NCBI GenBank assembly: GCA_030685235.1
Contig: MU839176.1
Span: 108,047 to 172,046 of the forward strand
Length of the DNA: 64,000 nucleotides
Direction of reading: 5' to 3'
Source: Copromyces sp. CBS 386.78
Taxonomy: Eukaryota; Ascomycota; Sordariomycetes; Sordariales; Sordariaceae
The translations under genes and the position numbers were made by a program. The notes beneath the pieces are model-generated. The model made no database searches, was not told where the DNA came from, and saw nothing but the letters and a program-made list of their open reading frames with translations. Shown here one piece after another: positions 1 to 12,200 of the stretch (position 1 is the stretch's first letter; each line of letters starts with the position of its first letter).

Positions 1-3000
1 AAAAAGAATTAAATAATCGAAATTACCATTAAATTCTATATCGTAATTAATAAAATACTTTAATTAAATATCCTCCCAATATTATAATTTAACTTCAATA
101 TAATATATACTAACGTTATTAATAAATCCCTAATTGAATTATTAATAGGATTTAAACCCTACACTCTATTAAATATAATATTTAACTTCAAAGATAAATT
201 TAATATTAAAATAGTCCGTATACTAAACTATCTTAAAATAAAAATAACTATCACTTACGTAATAACCGTAACTAAAATAAAATACAATAAAAAAATAATA
301 CTAACTAAATTCAAGGTTAGAAATTAAATATATTTAAAATTATATTATAGCTACTATTTACTAGGAAAGCCCCCAAAGAAGTAATTTCAATAGAGAATAA
401 GACTTTTTAAAATTATTAATATTAAAGGACTATTAGCGGTCGAACTTAATTTTCTAACCAATTAAAAAAATTACTATATTATATTAATTATATAATTAAT
501 ACCTATTCCTATTAAAAAAAATCCTTTTAACTATCGTCTTTAAAACCTAAATAAAATTGTTAAAGAAGATATAAATAATAATAAATAATATAAAATTAAT
601 AAAATTCTTAATTAGCGTATAAACTTTAAATATAATTGCCTAATCCTTAAATACCTCGTTAAATAGAAAGAATACTAGAATTAATAAAATTTATATATAT
701 TACGTCCTACCCTTTTATAAAATATATTAAGCCTATTTTATAAATATAATAATATTTATCCTATTAATAAAAAAAAATTTAAATGCAAAAAATTAAAAAA
801 AGGGAGAAAAGCTACTATAGTATAAAAAGAGCCTTTAAAAAAATAAGGAAGGGAGGTTATTAAAATTCCTAAATTTAATATTGAAATAAAATTTCCCTTA
901 TATTGCGCTTGAATTAGTATGCTGAATTTTCATCCTATTTCTTTACCCTACCTTTTTATAAGAATTTACTACTTTACTATATTATTTTACAATTTATATA
1001 GCGAAATTTTACTAAATTTTCGCAATTCTCCTCCGCAACTTCGCGCTACTTTCGAATATTCATAAACTACCCTACTTTCCCTCTATCTATCCTATTCCCT
1101 TTCGCTTATATATATTTTCTCTTTCTTTTTCTCTCTCTCTCTCTCTTTCTTTCTTTCTCCCTCTTATACTTACTATTATTCTTTCCTAAATTTAATTAAT
1201 ATATATAGTAACTACTTATAATATTTAACGAATTTATAATAAATTTTAAAAGGGATTAAAAAGCGTGCGAAGCTGTAAAGCCGATTAAATTAAGCTTTTA
1301 TAAGAGAAAAACGCCCGATAACGAAGAAGTTAAAATTATTATAAAAATCCCCGTTAATTAATATAGAGAATATAAAGCAAATAACGAAATTAAAATTATA
1401 ATTTAATTCGCTAAGGATTTTAATAGTATTCTAAAAAATTAAAATTTAAAAACTATTATAACAATCTTCGGCTATAAATAGAAATATAATATCCAAAAGA
1501 CTAATTAGCATCCAATTTTCAAAAACCTCAACAAATACATCCTTAATAAATAGAAGAATATTAATTTCAGTCCAAAGTATATATTAGTAAAAAATAAAAA
1601 ATTCCTATAAATTCCGGAACTAAATATTTAAACTACAATAATAATCTTCTATTATTCGGAAATCCGTAATATACTAAATAACAATTAAAAGGCGGAATAT
1701 TACTTTCTTAAGAGTTGAAAGGAATTTAATAATAAATACAATTAAAATTTAAAGGCTTATATTATAGGAAATAAGCTCGGAAAGATATCCAAATTAAATA
1801 AAAATCTACTTTATAATTTTAAATAGCGTAAAATTAATATAAAATCGCTTACTAATATCGTTATAATAATAGAAATATTAATAATCTACAATTCTTTTAA
1901 TATAAAAGTAGCTTACTTAAAAATTAATATTAATTTACTACCAATTAATAAAATATAATATACTATAAATTAAAAATTCTAATAGTATTAAAATATTAAA
2001 GTTTTAAAGGCTAAATAAAGGAAGCCTACCCAAAAATTAAATATAAACTTCAATATAACCGAACCCGTTATTAACTTAATAATATAAAGTATTAATAATA
2101 ACTTAATAAATTAGATAATTAACGACCTTATTAATAAAAATACGGCCGTTAACGAAATTATCGCTAATAATACTTATTTTAAATATACTATATCGAATAA
2201 AGAGGTTAAAAACGAATTAATTAATATTATAATTACTAATATATATAAATTGATTAAAATTTGCGGGAACGATTTCGAATCGACTATAAATAATATTAAG
2301 GCTTTTATTACTATTACGGCAATTAAAATATTAATTACTATTACCGTTGCCGAAGTAAGAAAAGAAACGAAAAAAATTATAGCGGAATAGAAGAGGAAGT
2401 ACGAAGAAATATAAAAGGAAATTAAAAATTTAAAAGGAAGGATTAAAGAACTAAAGTAATAAAAGAAAATAAATATTAAAAATCTATAGAAATTTATTAA
2501 GGGAGTAGTATTAAAACGTATAAAAAATAAGGAAAGGGTAATTAATATTAAGCAAGGAGATTTCTTAAAGTTGAAAAATGGAAGGTATATATTCAAATAT
2601 AAATTAAGGGAAATATTCATTTAAAAAACCTTAATTAATAACGTTAATAAAGTAATATAGTAGAAGGCTATAATTAAACTTAATTAACGGGCGCTTATAT
2701 ATATATAGCGATAAGGATATTGCTATTTTTTCTCTGAAAGGGGTATTAATACGTAGTTTCCCTTATAGAAGGACCTTTTTACCTACTACGTTTAACGTAG
2801 GGTAAGCATGCATTATATACATATGTATATTTAGCCGTACGCATTAACGCACTAATTCTAAATCTCTCCTAGAATCAACAACAATATCATAATCACGTTA
2901 ACGCGCTACGCTGATCTCATCACACGGTTTCCATGCATCATACTTCCTATATAGGCTAATTAATTTTTTCGCTTTAATAGCCTTTAACGAACGAATATAT

Positions 3001-4190
3001 TTAAAGTCGATTTACAATTTAATTGTTACCTCGGACTTTAATAATAATTTAATTATTATTTTAAAGTTAAGAAGGGATAAAAATTGGCGGAAGTTCGGGT
3101 TAGTAACCCTATTAAAGGGTACGTTATAATCGATAACTTAGTTGAATAGTAATTTTTTAAAGGTATTAATAGTAGGCTTCGGTATGGAAATTCGCCTAAA
3201 TTTATAAATTTTAACGATTTAATAGAATACGTTCTAAATTACTATCTTTTAGTACTTAGGAATTAGGCTATCTTTATTATTTTAGTACTCTTCATTATTA
3301 AACCTATTAACGTAGTACTCTCTCTTAAAATGCCCGATCGTAGAGCTGGTAGCGGCGCTAACGTAAATTTGGTTATAATCGTAGCATAACTACGCTTACT
3401 CAATAGTCTTATAGATAGTATTGCCGTTAATAATTTTATTTTTAATTTCAGTAAATTAAATGCTATAGTATTTAATAGGAGAGGTTCGTAGGCGAGCCCG
3501 TAATAGCCACGCGTTAATTATGTATTCTTTAGCCTTATATTTAATGCGGCGGAATTTATTTATCTATAGTAATATTTATAATAATTATTAGCGGTTAGTA
3601 TCTAATAGTCTTAATACTTCTAATGGGCATTAAGGAGGTTACCTACTTTATCCTTTAATTTAATAGCAAGGTTTCTAATACGTTAAAAGACGTTATCACC
3701 CTTCTTTAATATAGTAAAAGCACTAATAATAAAAGTAATATTATTTCTATTATTTACAAGAGTACGAATAATATATATAGGAGAATTAACGAGAGGGTTC
3801 TCTATAAAGGAAGTATTAGTAATAGATTTAACTATATTAGTAATATATAAAAGTATAGTAGAGTAATAAAGAGTAGAAGGTAAGAAAGAGGGTGCAAAGG
3901 AGCCTAGTACGTATAATTAAAAAGTATAGATAGATATAGAGGTGGGTATTAATCTTTTTTAATACTATAATAGGTATTACTATCTTAAGCGAATTAATAA
4001 GGCTAGTGCGCCACTTAAACGGGCGCTATCGAACCCCTAGAACCCTGCTAGCGGCCCGTCGGGAGTAGACTTTTTACATAGCGTTTGAACGGATACGATA
4101 CCAAGTACCAGATATTGAAAAGAGCTAGATTCCTAGCCAAAATCTACCCCTTCAAATATTATAAACTATAATTAATACTAGATTGCCAAT
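1..4190. repeat. RIP-degraded repeat, class not resolved
   Basis: Very AT-rich DNA with almost no CpA or TpG, abundant TpA and surviving CpG, which is the pattern left by RIP on a repeated sequence. All frames are closed by many stops. On the plus strand at about 1250-2640 there are longer lysine/glutamate-rich stretches, the last of them (about 2370-2600) coiled-coil-like, so a decayed coding region is likely. I see no reverse transcriptase, integrase or transposase motif and no second copy in the window. The left edge is outside the window. Composition returns to normal at about 4020-4190. A minus-strand open stretch at 2174-2620 is Ile/Leu/Phe-rich low complexity and looks like an artefact of the base composition. 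Confidence 0.75.
1119..1163. repeat. CT-rich microsatellite
   Basis: A pyrimidine tract with a (CT)n core followed by CTTT units, inside the RIPped repeat. No function is implied. Confidence 0.85.
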
Positions 4191-4439
4191 TTAACGCAAA
4201 TAAACAAATAAGCTAAACCCTGTCAGATTATTTGCGTTTTCCCTCGATTTGCCTCACTAGATTGCCTTAGATTGTTACTTGTTATTTGTTATTTGAATTG
4301 TCTTAATCGCTGGGATGGGGATGGGCTGCCTTAAGTATTCGTGGAGGACTGGCACTGAGTCTGGGTGGATGATCCAGCCTAGTTCGGGGTGCACTTAGTC
4401 CTCTGACCTCTGTGAGATCACGAACAACAAGCGATGGAC

Positions 4440-4900
4440 ATCGTGATTGTGATGTGGATTGATGATGCTATGGAAAAGAGAGAGGAGAGAGCGGAAGGTT
4501 TGGAGGGCTAGAAATGGTGGGCAGAATGCCAGGGCACGAGTGGGGCAGGCTATAGATGGCCGCCCACCTGCAGAGTGCGGCTGGGACCCACCAACATCCT
4601 CTCCTTTTTCAAGTCTTCCAGTCTTCCAGTCCGTTTCAAAACTTCCTTCTTCTTCTTCAATCGGCTCGTCCTCTTCTTTCTTTTTGGTAGCCAAGTGGCG
4701 GCGCCATAGGCTCTTTGCATTCGTACAGTTGAGGTAGGTACCTCTACGGACTTGCTTCGACGTATGAAAGGGAAAGATTTGAAGGCTGTGTGGCTGGAAG
4801 GGGAGGACTGGATGTGTAGAAGGGAGCTACACATGGAAAGGACGAACCGAGAGGGTTGGAAGGCTGGAAGGGGAAGACTGGAACGTGCATCCCGCCAATG
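4440..4900. repeat. Dispersed repeat, related copies at 60.8-61.4 kb and at the window end
   Basis: 4660-4740 (a CTCGTCCTCTTCTTTC-type run, then TAGCCAAGTGGCG and a CATTCGTACA-like stretch) resembles 61290-61375. Purine-rich GGAAGGCTGGAAGGGG units at 4790-4880 are the complement of the CCTTCCAGCC units at 60790-61250. 4478-4546 (GAGAGA, GGAGGGCT, AGGGCACGAG) resembles the last 50 bases of the window. This looks like one repeat family with three local copies, the last one cut by the window edge. The class is not known. Confidence 0.5.
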
Positions 4901-4940
4901 GAACCTGAACTGCTTGCTCTGGGGTCCTGCTGCCCGGCCA

Positions 4941-4963
4941 TTCCTTCCTTCCTTCCTTCCTTT
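4941..4963. repeat. (CCTT)n microsatellite
   Basis: About five tandem TTCC/CCTT units immediately before TTTCGGGAATG. Confidence 0.9.
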
Positions 4964-5408
4964 CGGGAATGTAATTACAGAGTTTCTCCAGCGCTCTTGC
5001 CTAGTAGCAGGGTTGGGAATTAGTACGGTACTAATTAGTACAACTCTAGTATTAGTATTTAGTATTAGTATTAGTACGGCCTCAGTACTAGACTAGACTA
5101 ATACTAGACTAGACTAAAATACTAGACTAGTATACTAAAATACTAATTTCAAAAAATGTGTTTTTTTTACATTTTTAAACCGTAGATAATTTAGATAATA
5201 ATAAATACGTATAAAAATAGTCGTTTTATATATATATTATTTTTCTTGATTTAATTATAAATATTCAAACTTTCCTAAAGTAAATATTATAATTATTAAT
5301 TGTAGAAAAATAATTCTAGTATTCTAGTTTAGATACTATATAAGGAAGAATTAAACAGACTTAAATATATTTAAAATATATGTATATCCTTAATTTTCAA
5401 TTATAAAA

Positions 5409-5600
5409 AAATACTAGAGTCGTACTAATTAGTACTTTTAGTATACTAATTAGTACTTTTAGTATACTAATTAGTATTTTAGTATACTAATTAGTACTTT
5501 TAGTATACTAATTAGTACTTTTAGTATACTAATTAGTATTTTAGTATACTAGTTAGTATTTTAGTATACTAATTAGTACTTTTAGTATTTATATAGTATG
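5409..5600. repeat. Left subterminal array of the hAT element
   Basis: About eight tandem units of roughly 20 bp, with core AGTATACTAATTAGTA and alternating one- to four-T spacers. The unit contains the palindromes AGTATACT and TACTAATTAGTA. It matches the right-hand array at 7920-8060. Confidence 0.85.
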
Positions 5601-5859
5601 AAAAATACTAAAAAGATTAGGTTAGTATTAAGGGTATTAGATTAATATTATATAAAAATAAAAGGTTTTATAATAAAAATGATAATATAATTTCAAATAT
5701 AAATTATATTAAATAGTGTAAATTATTATAATTATAATAATTAGGAATATAAGATAAATATTACGCAATATAAGAATTAAAATAATAATAATATTTCTTT
5801 TGTATTATTTTTAGTTATTTTTAGTTATTTTTTCGTAGAACTATTTTCCCTACCCTTTT

Positions 5860-6012
5860 TTCTTCCAACCCTCCTTCTAACCCTCATCCTAACCCTCCTT
5901 CTAATCCTCCTTCTAACCCTCCTTCTAACCTTCTTTCCAACCCTCCTTTCAACCCTCCTTCTAACCCTCCTTTTAATCCTCCTTCCAACCCTCCTTCCAA
6001 CCTCCTTTCTAT
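5860..6012. repeat. 12-bp minisatellite, unit CCCTCCTTCTAA
   Basis: About a dozen imperfect units of CCCTCCTTCTAA, some with ATCC or TTCC variants, inside the hAT element. TAACCCT recurs once per unit, so the tract looks telomere-like at first sight, but the period is 12 rather than 6 and there is no homogeneous TTAGGG run. Confidence 0.8.
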
Positions 6013-6479
6013 TCCTCGTAGAAAACCGGTTAGGCCTCGTGGTTCTAAGAATAAGAAGAATAGGGTAGAAAAGGTTTATAAGGGCCGTAGATATATATTT
6101 CCATTATATAACAATTTTTTTCCCTTTTTTTATTTCTTTAATTTTTCGCTTTGTTTTTTCCTTTTCCTCTTTTAATTCTTTTTTCTTTTCTTGTTTAATT
6201 GTTTTCCTTTTTTTCCTATTTAAGTCTTCCAGTTTAGTTGAATTATTAAACCTATATATATAAATAACTCTCAGAAAAATCTAACTGATATTTGGTTTCG
6301 AAATAATTAATTAACTATTAGATTTTAAATAATATAAAATTTATATATAAAATATTAATATTCTCTTATAAATAATATTTTTCCAACTACTATATTATAT
6401 TAATATTTGATTAATAGAAAATAAATCTTTATAATTATATACTATTTTATGATTATAAGTATAAGATTTAGATTCAACT

Positions 6480-6800
6480 AAAACTAGTACTAAAATACTA
6501 AAATCGGTACTAAAATACTAAAATACTAAAATACTAAAATACTAAAATACTAAAATACTAAAATACTAAAATACTAAAATACTAAAATACTAAAATACTA
6601 AAATACTAAAACNNNNNNNNNNNNNNNNNNNNNNNNNNNNNNNNNNNNNNNNNNNNNNNNNNNNNNNNNNNNNNNNNNNNNNNNNNNNNNNNNNNNNNNN
6701 NNNNNNNNNTATAATAAAACAAGTACTAAAATACTAAAATCGGTACTAAAATACTAAAATCGTTATTAAAATACTAAAATCGATACTAAAATAATAAAAT
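6480..6800. repeat. 8-bp tandem array (ACTAAAAT)n spanning an assembly gap
   Basis: At least fifteen perfect ACTAAAAT units on the left of the gap and degenerate units with inserted CGGT or CGAT on the right. The true array length is unknown because the gap lies inside it. Confidence 0.9.
6613..6709. other. Assembly gap (97 N)
   Basis: A run of N inside the 8-bp tandem array. The array is the likely reason that assembly failed here. Confidence 0.99.
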
Positions 6801-7919
6801 ACTGAAATACTAAAACTAATACTAAAAAATCAAAATTCATATAGAAACTATTAAGAAAAATCTTTATTCTTAAATTAAATTATATAGTAAAAAATGATAC
6901 ATCTAGTATTATATTATAAATCTAAAATATTAAATATTATAAAATAATTTAAATTAAAATATTTTTTATTTTTCTAAATTCTTCTAATTTATTCTTTATT
7001 TTACTTATTATATTTATATAATATAAATAAATAATATATATATATATATATATAATAAATAATAATTATATAATTATAAAAGTTATTATTATATTATATT
7101 CTCCTTTTTATATTCCTCTAATTCTTCGTCGTTTAAATCTTATAAATTAATATCTTTATTACCCTTACTATCTTCCTTATATATAATACACTTTCCTTTC
7201 CGAATCTTTTCCTTATAATTAATAGTAATATTATTATCCTCTTCACTTTCTTCCTCTTCTACTTTTTCCTCTTCTTCTTTATTACTACTAATAGTAATAG
7301 TTTCAGATTTCTTTTTATTTATTCTTCTTCTTTTCTTTTCTCTTTTTTGCTCTATAGTAATAAGCTTACTATTAATAATATCCATATTATCATTATTATT
7401 ACTACTACTACTACTACTACTAGAAGTATTAATATTATTAGCTATTTTATAATTTATTTACTAATATTATATATAGGGTAGTACAACCTTTTGGGTTTGT
7501 GATAATTCCCGCTGCAATAAACGGTATCTAAATAAGAATACCTTGGAATTTCACTGGCGCTAACAGAAGATTTTGAAGAATAAGAGCGAATTTTATAAGC
7601 TTTGCTTTGAAAGGGTATAAATAGATAGATTTCCTTTTAGTATTCTTGATAATAATCATTATCGTTGCTTTTATTTAGTTTTAAATTATATAGCTGAATT
7701 TATTATATAAAAGGTATATTAAGGATGATTTTTAAGTTATATAATATAAATAGTATTTATAATAAATAAAAACTAATTTAGAGGATGTTAATATTATAAT
7801 AATTAATTTAAAATAATATAGATATAATAATATTAATATATTTATCTATTAATATTAAAAATGTATATTTTATTATACTTTTAATTTTCAAAAATTATAA
7901 CTATTGAATTAATAAATCT

Positions 7920-8060
7920 AATACTAGACTAGTATTTCTAGTACTAGACTAGTATTTTAGTATACTAATTAGTATTTTAGTATACTAATTAGTACTTTTA
8001 GTATACTAATTAGTATTTTAGTATACTAATTAGTACTAATTAGTATTTTAGTATCGTTAA
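7920..8060. repeat. Right subterminal array of the hAT element
   Basis: Five or so units with the same AGTATACTAATTAGTA core as the left array, about 230 bp from the right terminal inverted repeat. Confidence 0.8.
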
Positions 8061-8291
8061 TAACTTTTTTATTATATGATATTTTTAAAAACCGTTTGTA
8101 GTATGAAAATCAGCTTATTAAGTAGTATATTGTATATATTAAAACTAATAATCGATAAATACTAAAATACTTTAGTACGTACTAAATACTAGAGTACTAA
8201 TTAGTATTAGTACTGGTCTAGTACTAATACTAGACCTCTAGTATTAGTACGACCCAAATACTAGACTAGACTAATACTAATCCCAACCCTG

Positions 8292-8961
8292 CCTAGTAGG
8301 TATTGGAAATTTCGCAGAAGTTCGAAGTTGAAACCCGGGCCCTTCCCTCTTTCCAAGTCTTCTCGTATCCGATCGCCACTCAATTCCTAAACACCGCACC
8401 GGGGTCGGTGACTTCGTCGTCCAAAGCCCACCAGAACTTCGACTGAGACGTGGTATAGCCATAGAGCAATTCAAGGGCCAGTGGTGGCGAGACACGTTCC
8501 CAGCTGTCGCTCTTTTCTCTGTGTTTGAGATATGCGGATAAAAAGTCACAATAATTCGAGACTCCAAATGTGTAATCCCGCAGTTTCGTTCTATGATTGA
8601 TCTGGTGGTCGAAACTGCAAGAACAGTCAGGTCTCCATCAAAGGCATGGGCGCAAGCCGCGCAACCAGACTCGCCTTTGGGAAGGATAGTAGACTGGAAT
8701 ATTTAACTCCTTCCACTTCCACTTGCACTGGAGGCCATTCTCAGGCGAGGTAGGCACCTTCCTTCTTCCCCTCCATGTATCTGGTTCTTTCCTCTGTGGA
8801 TGTTTTCTGTCATCCGCAAAGAAAAAAAAAAAAAAACCGGAAAGTTTTCAGCCGATCGTCTTTCAACCTTCATCCCACACTTTCATCCAAAAAACCAGTT
8901 GTCATCCGATCACAACATCATCCGATCACGCCACACCGTTCGTCCGATTAAATCCTGAGCT
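8292..8961. other. Upstream region of the small membrane-protein gene
   Basis: Non-RIPped DNA. A polyA run of 13 lies near 8821. CATCCGATCAC-type units are repeated at about 8892-8932, shortly before the ATG at 8962. This is presumably promoter and 5' leader. A 96-codon minus-strand frame at 8277-8567 crosses the hAT end and its duplication, and an 80-codon plus-strand frame at 8723-8965 is leader sequence. Neither is called. Confidence 0.5.
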
Positions 8962-9458
8962 ATGACCCCTAAGGAGAGAAAGTGGCTGGATGAACAGATC
9001 CATCGCTATCGACTGTGTGGCCGCATCTGCGGATACGCCTTTGGCGTTGCCATAGCCTGTGAGTTTTCTAAACCTTTCTAGATACTCTGACATCTATTCA
9101 GTTCTGACCGTTATTGTTGCCCTGGTCTAGGCATCACAATCATCGTCGTCCTGTTTTTTTGGGGACCCACCAAGCTCCTCTCACAAAAGGAGGGAATCTG
9201 GGGCCGGACCCCCTACCTCTACTATCTCTGCTTCGCCTGCCTGGTTGTTGGGTGGTTTTCTGGAGATGTTAGGCAAAATATTTGTGAGGAGGTCATGGAG
9301 CGGGCATATGTAAGTCTTGGCACCCAATGCCTCTTCTTGCTCTGTGTGAAAGAAGCAACTGCTGATATATTTGTTTGGTGGTGCTCCAGGCTCGCGCTCA
9401 AAAGTTCAAGAGTCCCGCTCGCCGCAAGAAGGAGATTCAAAAGTATAGGCTGTACTAG
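8962..9458 (+). CDS. Small two-pass membrane protein, function unknown
   Basis: Three exons, 8962-9058, 9131-9309 and 9390-9458, giving 114 residues. Intron 1 starts GTGAGT and ends CTAG; intron 2 starts GTAAGT and ends CCAG. Both are 72-80 bp and contain CTGAC/CTGAT-like branch sites, and the phases agree across all joins. The protein starts MTPKERKWLDEQ, has a hydrophobic segment at about residues 20-43 ending FFWGP, a short loop, a second hydrophobic segment at about 62-76 (YLCFACLVVGWF), and a basic C-terminus rich in Arg and Lys. I recognise no family. The gene sits alone in about 1.4 kb of normal DNA between a hAT element and copia-1, which lies 217 bp downstream of its stop. There is no classical cleavable signal peptide. 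The single-ORF view misses it because the exons are short. Confidence 0.7.
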
Positions 9459-9675
9459 ATAGGGGCTAGGGGGCAAAATGTGTCGCCGGCCTTTTCTCCC
9501 GGCGGGTATGGTCTCGGCCTGCTGCATGTAAAATTTAACATATTAAGACACTTTACTGTCGCCGGTTACCTACCCATTTTTCCGTCTCAACATTTGCACT
9601 GCCTTATGTCCGAGTCCATGTTGAGATTACTCAAGCTGTTTTCGAAGCCTGCCGTGGCACAGACGGGTGTGGCGT

Positions 9676-9862
9676 GTTGAAGCCATTTACATATCTTGGC
9701 ATTCTTGGCATTAGTGGATACGATCTACATATGGCTACCCTGTATATAAGTCGGACTTAGTCCTCCCTTTTCTCCTCTCTTACTCTCTTCTTCAATTAAT
9801 TAAGATATTTTACTACTACTCTATCATCTTATGTAATTACCTCCTTTATTATAGTTTAATAG
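9676..9862 (+). repeat. 5' LTR of copia-1
   Basis: Starts TGTTGAAG and ends TTTAATA, a RIP-changed TTCAACA. Its left two thirds still carry CpA/TpG, while the inner end is RIPped. A TATATAAG box lies near 9742-9749. Confidence 0.95.
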
Positions 9863-9876
9863 GTTATAAACCCGGA
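9863..9876 (+). other. Primer-binding site of copia-1, half-tRNA-iMet type
   Basis: GGTTATAAACCCGG directly after the LTR. Allowing two G-to-A RIP changes it is GGTTATGAGCCCGG, the complement of the anticodon stem-loop of initiator-Met tRNA. Copia-type elements are known to prime from such an internal tRNA fragment. Confidence 0.65.
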
Positions 9877-10939
9877 TACGTTGTGCGCGTTACGATAATA
9901 TAAAAATAGCTAAGTTTATAATCGCTATTTACCCCCGCTTTTTCTTTCCCAAATCTATTTATTATCTTTTTATTATAATATTGCAATTCGTATTGTAAAA
10001 GACTTACGTTTTTTATAAAGTATAAGTGCCGCTGTTAATTGTAGATGTGTATACTATATACGGACTATCCTATATACCCTATATAAATTGAAATCTTAAT
10101 AATTTAAAACGCGGAAATTTACTACATTATAAAAATATTAAATTTTTATAACCCTATTAAAATCTATTATATTTAATTACGTTTATACTAAAATTAATAA
10201 ATTTACTAACGATATTTATTATTATTTAATAAAAGCGTAAAATAATATTTTTAAATCTATTAATTACCCTAGCCGGCTCCTTTATTTTCCTATATTGCCG
10301 CTATATAATTTCCTATGCCCTGCTATTTTCGCCGTTTCGCCGGCGATAATATTTACTATAATCCCGTCGCGGCTTACTAAATATTTAACGATAGGTCGGG
10401 TATTTATTTTATTTACGGTTCGGTACGATCGTTTTACGAGAGTTTTCTAATAAATTTAAAAGGTATATTGCTATAACTTCCGGCTACGCCCTACAAGAAT
10501 TCCTATTGCCCGTTATTACTTCTTTTATAATTTTATTTACTTATTAGAAGAGATTATTATTATACTATAAACCTTCTATAAATCTTTCTAAAATTCCTCT
10601 TTCTCTATATATTCACCCCCCGCTTCTATTTCTATTCTTTCGGGCTTTATTAAAAGCCTAATATTTTTCTCTCCTCCTAATTCGATAGACCTTTAGGGTT
10701 TTATTATTATTATTCCCCCTACTAAACCAATTTAATTACGTTCTAGTACTCAATTCCGCTAAATAATTAAATTATAATTATATTTAATAAAGACTTCGCC
10801 GAATTTATTACTATCCTTATCTTCGAGAGTAGTAAAAGGAATTATATTATATAGCGCTATATTATTATCATTTATATTTTATCCCGTTTGTAATTCGATA
10901 TTTATTAATCTATAAATCTCCTACTTTATTATTCTAGCC

Positions 10940-12200
10940 TTCCCGAATATAAAAATATTAAAAGGCGCGAAGATTAGGATATAGAATAATAATAAATATT
11001 AATATTATTTATAAGTAAATTCTTACCTTATATTTAAAATAAATTCCATTATTATAACTTATTTACCGTTTATAAAGCTCTCGAATGGGCTTATATATAT
11101 TATTGCCCTAAAGATATTACTGGCTATTACGAAGTTTTAAAACAATTCCGCGAAACTATACTTTCTAAATATTTTAGTATTATTAAATTCGCTAACCGTT
11201 TTTAAATTATTTAGGATAAGCTCGCTAAAATAGATTCTAAATACGCCGAAATTTAGACAGCCTAATTAATTAATTACTTCCTTATCGGTTTAGGCTTAAA
11301 TTATAATAATTTTATATCCAAATTCGTTTAAAAGTATATTCTTCTCCCTAAAAAGAACAATTAAGGAATTATTACCCGGTACGCCATTACCCTAGACCGG
11401 GCTAAGAGGGACGTTAAATACGAAGAAGGATTAATTAATTAACGTAAAGAATAGTTAACGAATAAACTTATATTCGATTTAGAAGCTGCTATAACCGCTT
11501 ATATCGCCCAAAACCCTACCCTTTTCCTATTTAAACCGAAGTCTAATAATAAAAAATTATAAAGTAATAGTAAACGCCCTTAAATACTTTATTCGGTATA
11601 TAAAACATTAAACTATAATAATATTCGTTATAATAAATAATATCCTAAAAAGTACGGTAAAAATTAAAACTCGGCCTCCAACGATACTATTAGATTTCAA
11701 CCCTCCTAAATTACTTTATTTATTATAAGTTTAGAAAGGGATTAGTCCAATAATAAATATAAAAATTATCGCCCTAATAAACGCTCCCGTACTGATTAGG
11801 ATACTACCAGCCTACAATCTATTACCATTTCTTTAAAACTTATAAACTTTATAGTATTTAACCCACTGTTCGTTTATTTAACCCCCTATTAATTTATTAA
11901 TCCGGCCGTCCTACTACTCTTATAATAGAAGAGAACATAAAATTCCTACGCTACCCCCCTACTATTTATTAATATTATTTTATTTTAATCCCCTTTTCCT
12001 ACTATTATTCCGCTATTTAATTCTAAATTTACAGGGCGTATTACCGCCTTATCGGCTTTAAAATCCCACCGTACCTACTTATAAAATTTCAAATATATTA
12101 TTATTCTCAACTTTAGAGCCGCTAGCCACTTATTTTATACTAAAGCCGGCTTTTAAAGCCTACACCCTTATACCGGCCCCCTAATTATAAGGATAAATAA
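10940..12200 (+). pseudogene. RIPped gag-protease region of copia-1
   Basis: A plus-strand coding relic. It reads as copia Gag at about 11000-11600. At 12109-12180 a stretch reading roughly (DSG)AASHLFYTKAGF corresponds to the copia protease motif DSGAS-H followed by the usual aromatic/Gly segment. Many stops (TAA/TAG) fit C-to-T and G-to-A changes. The zinc knuckle is no longer readable with confidence. Confidence 0.7.

Larger units (their letters stand above)
4191..5007. other. Non-RIPped spacer with no supported gene
   Basis: Balanced base composition between the RIPped block and the hAT element. Several overlapping open frames of 65-114 codons exist on both strands at 4395-5096, but they overlap one another, lie in pyrimidine/purine-biased minisatellite DNA and run into the transposon end, so none is called. 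The stretch holds the dispersed repeat listed separately and ends with the 8-bp target site cctagtag. Confidence 0.6.
5008..8291. mobile_element. hAT-type DNA transposon, probably non-autonomous
   Basis: Terminal inverted repeats begin CAGGGTTGGGA at 5008 and end TCCCAACCCTG at 8291. Both ends continue with TTAGTA-type sequence. The element is flanked by an exact 8-bp duplication, cctagtag, at 5000-5007 and 8292-8299. A CAGGG end with an 8-bp duplication is typical of the hAT superfamily. The inside is AT-rich and dominated by subterminal TATACTAATTAGTA arrays, a CCCTCCTTCTAA minisatellite and an 8-bp array with an assembly gap. No hAT dimerisation domain or BED finger is recognisable, so it is either non-autonomous or decayed beyond recognition. 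The arrays near both ends are where hAT transposases usually bind subterminal repeats; that role is inferred. Confidence 0.85.

Noticed and set aside
2174..2620. 148-codon minus-strand frame rich in Ile, Leu and Phe
   Set aside because: Composition artefact in RIPped DNA; the opposite strand gives a Lys/Glu-rich relic with stops.
5860..6012. True interstitial telomere
   Set aside because: The period is 12, not 6, and there is no uniform TTAGGG run.
7140..7385. 81-codon minus-strand frame in the hAT element
   Set aside because: Low-complexity Lys/Glu run from AT-rich repeats; no transposase motif.
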